From Geobacter sp. (GTDB lineage Bacteria; Desulfobacterota; Desulfuromonadia; Geobacterales; DSM-12255): a stretch of 49,766 bases of DNA. Below are positions 38,110 to 45,349 of the stretch, piece after piece; position 1 is the stretch's first letter, and every line of letters starts with the position of its first letter. The notes beneath the pieces are model-generated. The model saw nothing but the letters and a program-made list of their open reading frames with translations, had not been told where the DNA came from and made no database searches. The position numbers and the translations under genes were made by a program. The stretch is from contig VFJK01000003.1 in assembly GCA_009886125.1 (NCBI GenBank), positions 1 to 49,766 on the forward strand, given 5' to 3'.

Positions 38110-39623
38110 AGAAACTACTGACTCCTCTGCACAACGGTTCATCGATACCGCTTGCCAGGCTTCCTGTGACCGGCAATGATCCCTTTTTTCAGGGGATACT
38201 GGACGCGGTCGACAGCAGCTGGCGCGTCTCTTCCTACTTCGGGGTGCCCCAAGGCAGTGACGTCGAGCTGTATTGCGTGCTAGCTTCCAAGGCGGACGGG
38301 ACAATCGGTGTTGTCCGGACCAAGGTCACAAATACATTCCCCTCTCTGGCAGAGGTCTGCCCGCAGCTGCATCTTTTCGAACGGGAGATTGCCGAGCAGT
38401 GCTTCCTTACGCCTGAGGGGCACCCCTGGTTGAAGCCGGTCAGGTTCCAGCGACCCTTTGGACAGGAGCGCTCTTATTGGCACCACCTTGACGGCAACGG
38501 ACTGCTGCCCGGAGTCATGCCCTATTATCAGGTTGAGGGGGAAGAGGTCCACGAAGTGGCTGTCGGGCCGGTTCATGCCGGTGTCATCGAACCGGGGCAT
38601 TTCCGCTTCCAGTGTCATGGCGAGGAGGTTTTCAGCCTTGAGATCTCGCTCGGATTTCAGCACCGCGGCATTGAACGGGCACTTATCGGCGGGCCGTATA
38701 CGCAGACGATGTATCAGATGGAAACGATTGCCGGAGACACCAGTATCGGCCATGGTCAGGCTTACTGCATGGCCATGGAAGCTCTTGCCGGATGTCGCGT
38801 TCCTCCGCATGCCGAAGTGGTGCGCGGCATTGCTCTTGAACTTGAGCGGTTGGCAAATCATGCCGGTGATCTGGGGGCGATTGCGGGAGATGTCGGCTAT
38901 CTTCCCACTGCGTCGTTTTGCGGCCGGATCCGCGGTGATTTTCTCAACATGTCCTCGGTCATCTGCGGCAGTCGATTCGGCAGAGGGGTTGTCCGCCCCG
39001 GGGGCGTCGGTTTTGCGTGCGGGAAAAGTCAGGCCGATGAACTGCTTGGCCGGCTGGAAGCAGCTCGCTCTGATCTGGAGAACGCCGTTGAACTGCTCTG
39101 GAGCACTCCGTCAGTCATGGCCCGTCTGGAGGATGTCGGGATTGTGACAGGCGATACTGCCCGCGAAATTGCCCTGGTCGGTCCGGCAGCCCGAGCCAGC
39201 GGTTTAAATCGGGATGTGCGCCGGGATCACCCCTTCGGCATATTCCGGATGGGCCAGATCCCGGTAGTTACCGCGCAGTCAGGAGACGTCTATGCCCGGA
39301 CACTGCTCCGCTGGCTGGAAGCGGAACGGTCGATGAACTTTATCGCGGAACAGCTTCATCAGCTGCCGGCAGGGGGAACCCTGGCAGCTCCCGGCAACCT
39401 TGCCGCAAACAGTCTCGCCGTTTCCCTGACCGAAGGGTGGCGGGGGGAGATCTGTCATACGGCGATTACCGATGAGGTCGGTCGTTTCAGTCGTTACAAG
39501 ATCGTCGACCCCTCGTTTCACAACTGGCAAGGGTTGTCACTGGCACTGCGAGGTCAGCAGATATCAGATTTTCCACTCTGTAACAAGAGCTTCAACCTGT
39601 CGTACTGTGGTTTTGATCTTTAA
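38106..39623 (+). CDS. HyfG-like large subunit without Ni-Fe ligands (Ehr type)
   Basis: The 505-residue protein fuses a NuoC-like N-terminal domain (about 1-130) to a NuoD / hydrogenase-large-subunit domain. In true group-4 hydrogenases two CxxC motifs bind Ni-Fe. Here the first site reads ETIAGDTSIGH (206-216) and the second DPSFHNW (468-474), with no cysteine pair in either. The C-terminal PLCNKSFNLSYCGFDL resembles NuoD and energy-converting-hydrogenase-related (Ehr) subunits. It therefore should not make or use H2; the redox partner is unknown. It overlaps the HyfF-like gene by four bases and is followed by a repeat-rich gap. Confidence 0.87.
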   Translation: MKKLLTPLHNGSSIPLARLPVTGNDPFFQGILDAVDSSWRVSSYFGVPQGSDVELYCVLASKADGTIGVVRTKVTNTFPSLAEVCPQLHLFEREIAEQCFLTPEGHPWLKPVRFQRPFGQERSYWHHLDGNGLLPGVMPYYQVEGEEVHEVAVGPVHAGVIEPGHFRFQCHGEEVFSLEISLGFQHRGIERALIGGPYTQTMYQMETIAGDTSIGHGQAYCMAMEALAGCRVPPHAEVVRGIALELERLANHAGDLGAIAGDVGYLPTASFCGRIRGDFLNMSSVICGSRFGRGVVRPGGVGFACGKSQADELLGRLEAARSDLENAVELLWSTPSVMARLEDVGIVTGDTAREIALVGPAARASGLNRDVRRDHPFGIFRMGQIPVVTAQSGDVYARTLLRWLEAERSMNFIAEQLHQLPAGGTLAAPGNLAANSLAVSLTEGWRGEICHTAITDEVGRFSRYKIVDPSFHNWQGLSLALRGQQISDFPLCNKSFNLSYCGFDL

Positions 39624-39710
39624 ACCCCTCCAAACCTCCCCTTGTCAAGGGAGGCTTAGAAGCTTCCCCCCTGACAAGGGGGGATTGAGGGGGGTTGGAT
39701 TTAGAAGGAT
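39622..39710. repeat. C-rich/G-rich double-hairpin repeat
   Basis: Directly after the large-subunit stop come CCTCCCCTTGTCAAGGGAGG (39635-39654) and CCCCCCTGACAAGGGGGG (about 39666-39683), two neighbouring hairpins, then TTGAGGGGGGTTGG. Its right half matches the murG insertion (14476-14513) in order: TTCCCCCCT, a short loop, AGGGGGGA, TGAGGGGGG, ATTT. It fills most of the 114-base gap before the small-subunit gene and could affect the transcript as a partial terminator or stabiliser. Confidence 0.75.
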
Positions 39711-39737
39711 TTAGATTTCTCCCGAACGGAGTTAATT

Positions 39738-40499
39738 ATGTTTAGAGCGATTCTGTCCAGGCTGAAACAGGGGCACCGCACCATGCCCTATCCGAAGGAG
39801 CCGGTGCAGCTGCCGGAACATTTCCGCGGCTACCCGGAGTTGTCCCCCCGGCTTTGCACAGCTGACTGCAGCGAATGCGCCGCGAGCTGTCCTTTTGGCG
39901 CCATCTCCTGTACAGGCGGACTTTCCCTTGATTTGGGAAAATGTCTTTTCTGCGCCGATTGCGGAGCGGTTGACAAAGGGCTCGTCCGCTTTACCCGGGA
40001 TCATCGGCTTGCGGCGAGCAGTCGTGCAGAGCTTGTCGTCAGGGCTGATTCTCCAAGGCCACTGGCTCGTCCCCTCGACAAGAAAAGACTCTCTCTGTTC
40101 AGCCGCTCCCTGAAGCTGCGGGAGGTCAGTGCCGGCGGTTGCAATGCGTGCGAGGCTGACACCAACGTGCTTGCAACAATCGGCTGGGACCTCGGGCGTT
40201 TCGGTATCCAGTTTGTTGCCTCGCCACGTCATGCCGACGGGATCTGGGTGACCGGGCCGGTTACGGAAAACATGCGTGAGGCACTTCTGATGACCTATGA
40301 GGCGATCCCTTCCCCGAAGATCGTCATTGCCTGCGGCGCCTGTGCCATCAACGGCGGTCCCTTCCAGGGTTCCAGGGAAGCGGGCAGCGGCGTAGACGGG
40401 CTCCTCCCGGTGGATCTCTACATCCCGGGCTGCCCGCCACACCCGGTCACTATCCTTGACGGGATCCTTCGGGCGCTTGACAAGATTCCCTCTCCCTGA
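39738..40499 (+). CDS. HyfI/NuoB-like small subunit with N-terminal ferredoxin domain
   Basis: The 253-residue protein combines an iron-sulphur ferredoxin-like N-terminal part with a NuoB-like domain. In the first part C40, C44, C47 and C51 precede P, then C69, C72 and C75; the usual final CP of a second cluster motif is missing. The NuoB-like domain keeps proximal-cluster ligands: C135 and C138 (GGCNACE), C199 and C202 (ACGAC), and C232 (PGCPPHP). It should carry electrons to the large subunit. It is the last gene of the Ehr-type cluster; the rpsU promoter begins 35 bases later. Confidence 0.88.
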   Translation: MFRAILSRLKQGHRTMPYPKEPVQLPEHFRGYPELSPRLCTADCSECAASCPFGAISCTGGLSLDLGKCLFCADCGAVDKGLVRFTRDHRLAASSRAELVVRADSPRPLARPLDKKRLSLFSRSLKLREVSAGGCNACEADTNVLATIGWDLGRFGIQFVASPRHADGIWVTGPVTENMREALLMTYEAIPSPKIVIACGACAINGGPFQGSREAGSGVDGLLPVDLYIPGCPPHPVTILDGILRALDKIPSP

Positions 40500-40534
40500 A
40501 CAGATCATGAATACATAACTGGGTATAAATTGTA

Positions 40535-40563
40535 TTGACAATAAATCTTCTCTTGCATATTAT
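40535..40563 (+). promoter_or_regulatory. Promoter of rpsU
   Basis: TTGACA (40535-40540), a 17-base spacer and TATTAT (40558-40563) give a near-perfect sigma-70 promoter. Transcription should begin near 40570, leaving a leader of about 60 bases before rpsU. Confidence 0.8.
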
Positions 40564-40630
40564 TAACAACCTTTGCATGAAAGACCGGCCTACCCTGGTT
40601 GGAAATTGAAATAGGGGGGGGTGAACATGA

Positions 40631-40828
40631 ATGCCGGGAATCAAGGTAAAAGACGTTGAACCTTTTGAGCTGACGCTGAAGAAGTTCAAGAAGCAGTGTG
40701 AAAAAGCCGGTATCCTTTCGGATGTCCGTAAACGCGAGCACTTTGAGAAGCCGAGTATCAAGAAAAAGAAAAAGGCTATCGCAGCACGTAAACGTGCGCT
40801 CAAGAAGCAGCGCAAGATGGTAGACTAG
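40631..40828 (+). CDS. rpsU: 30S ribosomal protein bS21
   Basis: bS21 is a small, very basic ribosomal protein of the 30S platform. The 65-residue sequence starts [20 protein letters not shown], continues [17 protein letters not shown] and ends in a Lys/Arg-rich tail, all typical. The start ATG follows a G-run (GGGGGGGG) as ribosome site. It has its own promoter and a terminator behind it, but the following cvpA-dnaG-rpoD order suggests a macromolecular-synthesis operon. Confidence 0.96.
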   Translation: MPGIKVKDVEPFELTLKKFKKQCEKAGILSDVRKREHFEKPSIKKKKKAIAARKRALKKQRKMVD

Positions 40829-40911
40829 GAAGTATCCTGCCGCAGCCAGGCTCACAGGGTCTCCCTTTAAGCCTGACGGACATATCGACCTGTGCAGCGG
40901 TTAAAACTGTG

Positions 40912-40950
40912 AAGTAGGGGCGACTCATGGAGTAGCCCCTACTTTAATTT
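40912..40950 (+). terminator. Hairpin terminator after rpsU
   Basis: AAGTAGGGGC (40912-40921) and GCCCCTACTT (40935-40944) form a perfect 10-base stem with a 13-base loop, followed by TAATTT. The T-run is short, so termination may be partial and allow read-through to dnaG and rpoD. Confidence 0.65.
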
Positions 40951-40990
40951 CAGGGACAGACACCGATTTTGGAATGATATCGGGGGGCTG

Positions 40991-41530
40991 ATGAATCTGG
41001 TAGACATTCTTATCTGGTTGATCCTGGCAGGATTTGTCATCAAAGGGTTCACGAAAGGTCTTGTCCGCCAGATTTGCTCTCTTGCCGGGTTTCTGGTAGG
41101 AGGCTGGGCTGCAGTCAAATACCATATCTATCTTGCCGAGGCCAGTCGTCAATTTATACATCTGCCGCACTATCTGGCAACAATCTTATCCTTCATACTC
41201 ATCTTCCTGCTGATCGGGCTTCTTTTCCTCCTTCTCGGTCATATCCTTACGGTGATGTTCAAGATAATTCTGCTTGGCGGAGTAAACAGGGCCGGAGGAG
41301 TGGTCCTGGGCTTACTCGAAGGAGCTTTCATCGTCTGCATCTCACTCTATATGGCTACAAGCAAACCTGTGCCTGAGAAATTCAAAGGTTATATCCACCG
41401 CTCGAAAACGGCTGCTCCCTTTCTTGAAACCGGGAAAGAGATTGTCAACGGTTGGGGAGGGGTTCCGGAACTGCTTAAGATGCCGTCATCTGTCAAGGGG
41501 GGTAAAAATTCCGGCGCTTCGAAGGATTAA
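40991..41530 (+). CDS. CvpA family membrane protein
   Basis: CvpA-family proteins are small inner-membrane proteins linked to colicin V export and cell-envelope stress; the exact role is unclear. The 179-residue sequence starts NLVDILIWLILAGFVIKGFTKGLVRQICSLAGFLVGGW, the characteristic N-terminus, and has about four membrane spans ending near residue 120. A hydrophilic tail follows. GGGGGC precedes the ATG. It ends two bases before dnaG and is likely translationally linked to it. Confidence 0.88.
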   Translation: MNLVDILIWLILAGFVIKGFTKGLVRQICSLAGFLVGGWAAVKYHIYLAEASRQFIHLPHYLATILSFILIFLLIGLLFLLLGHILTVMFKIILLGGVNRAGGVVLGLLEGAFIVCISLYMATSKPVPEKFKGYIHRSKTAAPFLETGKEIVNGWGGVPELLKMPSSVKGGKNSGASKD

Positions 41531-41532
41531 CC

Positions 41533-43284
41533 ATGATGATTCCGGAAGAGAAAATTGCTGAAGTCCGGGATCGTGCCGGAATCGTCGAGGTCATATCAGA
41601 CTACATAAGTCTGAAGAAGTCGGGAGCAAACTTTCAGGGGATCTGCCCGTTTCATGGCGAGAAGACCCCTTCGTTCAATGTGAACCCTTCACGCGGGATA
41701 TTCCACTGCTTTGGTTGTGGCGTTGGCGGTAATGCGGTCACATTCGTTATGAAGATGGAGGGGATTTCGTTCCCCGAAGCAGTGAAGTTGCTGGCCAAGC
41801 GTGTCGGAGTGGAGATAGACGACCGGCCGCCGTCGCCTTCGGAACTGAAGCGCAAGGATGAAAAGGAGCAACAGCTCGGGATCATCGCCCATGCTGCCGG
41901 CTATTATTCAAAGCTTTTAAAGGATGATCCGGCCGGTGTTGCCGGGCGTAAATATCTTGCCGGTCGGGGCGTCACCGGGGAGATACTCACTTCATACCGC
42001 CTGGGCTATGCGTCTGATCGTTGGGACGGGCTGGTAACGTTCCTGAAGCAGAAGGGGATTTCGCCGGAACAGGTTGAAAAACTCGGGCTGATAAAGAGCA
42101 AGAGCGGCGGGGGCTATTTCGATCTTTTCAGAAACAGGCTGATCTTTACCATTGCCAATGTCCATGGACAGCCGATCGGTTTCGGGGGGCGGGTTCTTGA
42201 TGATTCGTTGCCCAAATATATAAATTCTCCTGAATCGCCGGTTTACCTGAAGAGCGATGTGCTGTTCGGCGTTGATCTTGCCAGGCAGGCAATGAGAGAG
42301 CAGAAATCCGCAATCATTGTCGAGGGTTATTTTGATCATCTGGCCCTGTATCGTGGCGGGATTACGAATGTAGTCGCAACCTGCGGGACTGCTCTCACCA
42401 AAGGGCATCTCCAGGTGTTGAAACGGTACGCAGACAAGCTGTATCTCCTTTTTGACGGAGACAGCGCCGGTAAAAAGGCGACATTCAGGGCCATGGAACT
42501 CCTGCTTGCCGAACAGATGCCATGCAATGTCATTGAGCTCCCTTCCGGAGATGATCCGGACAGTTATCTTGCAAAGCACTCCGCTGAAGAGTTCGGAGAG
42601 CTTATTCACAGGTCTCTTCCGGCGCTTGATTATTATCTGCGGGATCTTGTCTCTCAGGAGGATACCGGGACTGTTGCCGGCAAGAAGGCAGTTGTGGACC
42701 GCTTCAGACCGCTACTGCAGAAACTGGTCGATCCGGTCGAGCGTGATCTGTATCTGCGGGAGCTGTCAAGGCTTTTGGCGATAGACATCAGGGCACTTGG
42801 AGCCGGGCGAGGCAGTGCCGAGCCGGTATCTGCCGGGTCAAAGTCTGTGCGCACTACGGCAGGGAGTGCTGAGTCGATTGTCGCACTGCTTCTCATCTAT
42901 CCGGAAATCGCTCCGGAGTTCAGAAGCTCTGGAGTTGAGAGCTTTTTGCCTCCGGTGCTTCGGGAGATCGCGTCAAAATTCATCGAAGCAGCAGAGAATA
43001 ATGAAAGTATCGAATATGATTCCATTATTGCCCGGGCGGCTGAAGTAGATGAATTGCGCACACTGGCAGCGCTCCTGGTCGATGATGCCCATCTGGCGGA
43101 TATTGATCCGCACAGGGCTCTGAGAGACTACAGCAAGGACCTGGAACGCGAGAAGCTGAAGACGACGGACGTGAAAAGCCTGCAAAGGGAGCTTCAGCAG
43201 ATCGATTCCGATTCTCCTCGCTACCTGGAGATACTTGAGATGCTTGACAGCTTGCGAAACAGAAAATCTCAATTATCATTATAA
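41533..43284 (+). CDS. dnaG: DNA primase DnaG
   Basis: DnaG makes RNA primers for DNA replication. The zinc-binding domain has C38, H41, C59 and C62 in GICPFHGEKTPSF and FHCFGCGVGG. The catalytic core shows the RNAP-like basic region and the TOPRIM motif VEGYFDHLAL, with LLFDGDSAGKKA as the metal-binding Asp pair. The C-terminal helicase-interaction region is less conserved. Length is 583 residues. ATG 41533 is followed in frame by a second ATG; either could be used. Confidence 0.97.
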   Translation: MMIPEEKIAEVRDRAGIVEVISDYISLKKSGANFQGICPFHGEKTPSFNVNPSRGIFHCFGCGVGGNAVTFVMKMEGISFPEAVKLLAKRVGVEIDDRPPSPSELKRKDEKEQQLGIIAHAAGYYSKLLKDDPAGVAGRKYLAGRGVTGEILTSYRLGYASDRWDGLVTFLKQKGISPEQVEKLGLIKSKSGGGYFDLFRNRLIFTIANVHGQPIGFGGRVLDDSLPKYINSPESPVYLKSDVLFGVDLARQAMREQKSAIIVEGYFDHLALYRGGITNVVATCGTALTKGHLQVLKRYADKLYLLFDGDSAGKKATFRAMELLLAEQMPCNVIELPSGDDPDSYLAKHSAEEFGELIHRSLPALDYYLRDLVSQEDTGTVAGKKAVVDRFRPLLQKLVDPVERDLYLRELSRLLAIDIRALGAGRGSAEPVSAGSKSVRTTAGSAESIVALLLIYPEIAPEFRSSGVESFLPPVLREIASKFIEAAENNESIEYDSIIARAAEVDELRTLAALLVDDAHLADIDPHRALRDYSKDLEREKLKTTDVKSLQRELQQIDSDSPRYLEILEMLDSLRNRKSQLSL

Positions 43285-43341
43285 AATGTCCTGCATTACC
43301 GGTTAGATTATTAATTTATCCGCCTTCACAAGGGGAAGTTC

Positions 43342-45105
43342 ATGGCCAAAAAGAGTATTGAAGAGGTAAAACAGCTGATCGACATGGGTAAGGAGAAGGG
43401 ATTTCTTACCTATGAAGAGGTTAACGACTTACTTCCACCTGATATTGTCTCTTCTGATCAGATAGACGATGTGATGAGCATGTTCGGTGAGATGGAGATC
43501 GAGATCGTCGACTCTGCCCAGAAAGTGAAGATCCCCAAGGTTAAACTTGACCTCGAAGATGAAGAAGAGGGTGAAGGCGAGCAGGAAGAGCAGGAGTTTG
43601 AACCGGGAGCACTCGGCAGGACCAGCGATCCGGTGAGGATGTATCTTCGTGAAATGGGTTCAGTCTCCCTCCTTACCCGAGAGGGTGAAGTGGAGATTGC
43701 AAAGCGGATCGAAGATGGAGAGCGGGATGTCGCCGGCGTCATACTCAATACGCCGATCACCCTGAAAGAGATGGTTTCTCTCGGAGACCGGCTCAGGAAA
43801 TTCCAGATCAACGGATCAGACATAAGTAAAGAGGTCGAGGAAGAGGAACTCGAGGAAGAAGATGAAGAGAATCATCAACGTAATCGTCTCCTTGAGGTGA
43901 TGGACGAAATCCGTGACATAGATATCCGTATGGATGCCATTGTCGCCGAGCAGGATGCTGACTCCCTGAGCCCGGAGGATGGGGCCAGGCTCATCGCTGA
44001 AAAAAATGAATTAAAGGCCCGTCTTGCCGATCTGGTAAAGTCACTTCGCCTGAAAGACCGTCATGTCGAGAAGATCTCGCTCAGGCTTAAAGAGCTATCC
44101 GGAAAGGTTGACAGGATATTGAAAGAGGTCAGTGACCTTGAAAAAGAGTCCAATGTCAAGCCTGCACTGTTTGTAACCTATATGACAGATCCGGAGAGGC
44201 AGAGCGGGGATTGTCTCAAATTTGTCAAAAAACTGAAGCGTACCGAGGAAGATACCCAGAAAATCGAGAGGAGACTTTTCAGCCTTGAACGGAAACTCAA
44301 GAAGGTAGAGGATGAGTCCGGGTTCAAAGCCTGCGAGCTTTCACAGGCGTTGCTGGCGGTCGAGCAGGGTGAATGCAGGGCAAAACTGGCAAAATCGGAG
44401 CTTGTCGAGGCAAACCTTCGCCTTGTCGTCTCGATTGCCAAAAAATATACAAATCGCGGCCTTCAGTTTCTCGACCTGATCCAGGAGGGGAATATCGGCT
44501 TGATGAAAGCGGTAGACAAGTTCGAGTACCAGAGGGGCTACAAATTTTCGACCTATGCAACCTGGTGGATACGGCAGGCGATTACCAGGGCGATAGCTGA
44601 TCAGGCCAGGACTATACGGATCCCGGTGCATATGATCGAGACCATAAACAAGTTGATCCGGACAAGCAGGCAGCTGGTTCAGGAGATAGGGCGCGAGCCA
44701 TCACCTGAAGAGATCGCTGAAAGGATGCAGCTCCCTCTTGACAAGGTGAGGAAGGTTCTCAAGATTGCCAAAGAGCCTATCTCCCTTGAGACGCCGATTG
44801 GGGAGGAAGAGGATTCACATCTTGGCGACTTCATCGAGGACAAAGGTGTTGTCTCTCCGCTTGAGGCGGTCATAAAGGCAAATCTTACCGAACAGACAGC
44901 CAGGGTGCTCGCGACTCTGACTCCGAGGGAGGAGAAAGTCCTGAGGATGCGCTTCGGCATCGGCGAAAAAAGCGACCATACCCTTGAAGAGGTCGGACAG
45001 GATTTCGAAGTCACGCGGGAGAGGATACGGCAGATTGAGGCAAAGGCCTTGAGGAAGCTTCGACACCCAAGCAGGGCAAAGAAACTCAAAAGCTTTGTCG
45101 AGTGA
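43342..45105 (+). CDS. rpoD: Primary sigma factor RpoD (sigma-70)
   Basis: RpoD directs RNA polymerase to housekeeping promoters. Region 1.1 (about 1-80) ends in an acidic run. Region 1.2 ([22 protein letters not shown]), a long non-conserved acidic insert, region 2 ([48 protein letters not shown]), region 3 and region 4 ([27 protein letters not shown]) follow. At 587 residues it is a normal group-1 sigma. It should recognise the TTGACA/TATAAT-type boxes found in this window. Confidence 0.97.
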   Translation: MAKKSIEEVKQLIDMGKEKGFLTYEEVNDLLPPDIVSSDQIDDVMSMFGEMEIEIVDSAQKVKIPKVKLDLEDEEEGEGEQEEQEFEPGALGRTSDPVRMYLREMGSVSLLTREGEVEIAKRIEDGERDVAGVILNTPITLKEMVSLGDRLRKFQINGSDISKEVEEEELEEEDEENHQRNRLLEVMDEIRDIDIRMDAIVAEQDADSLSPEDGARLIAEKNELKARLADLVKSLRLKDRHVEKISLRLKELSGKVDRILKEVSDLEKESNVKPALFVTYMTDPERQSGDCLKFVKKLKRTEEDTQKIERRLFSLERKLKKVEDESGFKACELSQALLAVEQGECRAKLAKSELVEANLRLVVSIAKKYTNRGLQFLDLIQEGNIGLMKAVDKFEYQRGYKFSTYATWWIRQAITRAIADQARTIRIPVHMIETINKLIRTSRQLVQEIGREPSPEEIAERMQLPLDKVRKVLKIAKEPISLETPIGEEEDSHLGDFIEDKGVVSPLEAVIKANLTEQTARVLATLTPREEKVLRMRFGIGEKSDHTLEEVGQDFEVTRERIRQIEAKALRKLRHPSRAKKLKSFVE

Positions 45106-45109
45106 AATG

Positions 45110-45146
45110 AAGGGCCACGGTTTGTTTAGACCGGGGCCCTTTTTTA
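45110..45146 (+). terminator. Intrinsic terminator after rpoD
   Basis: AAGGGCC and CGG on the left pair with CCG and GGCCCTT on the right around a 10-base loop, followed by TTTTT. This is a strong rho-independent terminator five bases after the rpoD stop. Confidence 0.85.
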
Positions 45147-45188
45147 TTACCCGTCACAAAATAAAATAAATCCGCTTACGATCAATCG

Positions 45189-45215
45189 TTTACAGAGCTT
45201 TTTAAATCAGATAAT
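45189..45215 (+). promoter_or_regulatory. Possible promoter of the NHL-repeat gene
   Basis: TTTACA (45189-45194) and GATAAT (45210-45215) are plausible boxes, but the 15-base spacing is short. The gene must have its own promoter because a strong terminator precedes it. Confidence 0.3.
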
Positions 45216-45349
45216 GGTAAAAGGGAATAAAATCAGCAGTGCGTATGTACGTACAGATCGCTGAGTACCGGACTCTGCGGTGAACCCAGGGGTTTTCAGG
45301 GAGGAAAGTCCTGATGAAATGTATAATCTCTCAGCTGGGGAGGATAAAG

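Noticed and set aside
37408-38304. 298-codon - strand frame opposite the HyfF- and HyfG-like genes
   Set aside because: Very Arg/Gln-rich, low-complexity translation typical of the antisense of membrane-protein genes; both sense genes are firmly identified.
28936-40499. Functional group-4 [NiFe] hydrogenase (Hyf or Hyc)
   Set aside because: Both CxxC motifs that bind the Ni-Fe centre are missing from the large subunit, and no maturation genes are nearby.
39732-40541. 269-codon - strand frame opposite the small-subunit gene
   Set aside because: The sense strand encodes the NuoB-like protein with all cluster cysteines; the antisense frame has no domain.
45295-45313. GAGGAAAGTCC-like stretch resembling the RNase P core motif or a riboswitch
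   Set aside because: Only a short match with no supporting helices; it is explained by a ribosome-site-like purine run.
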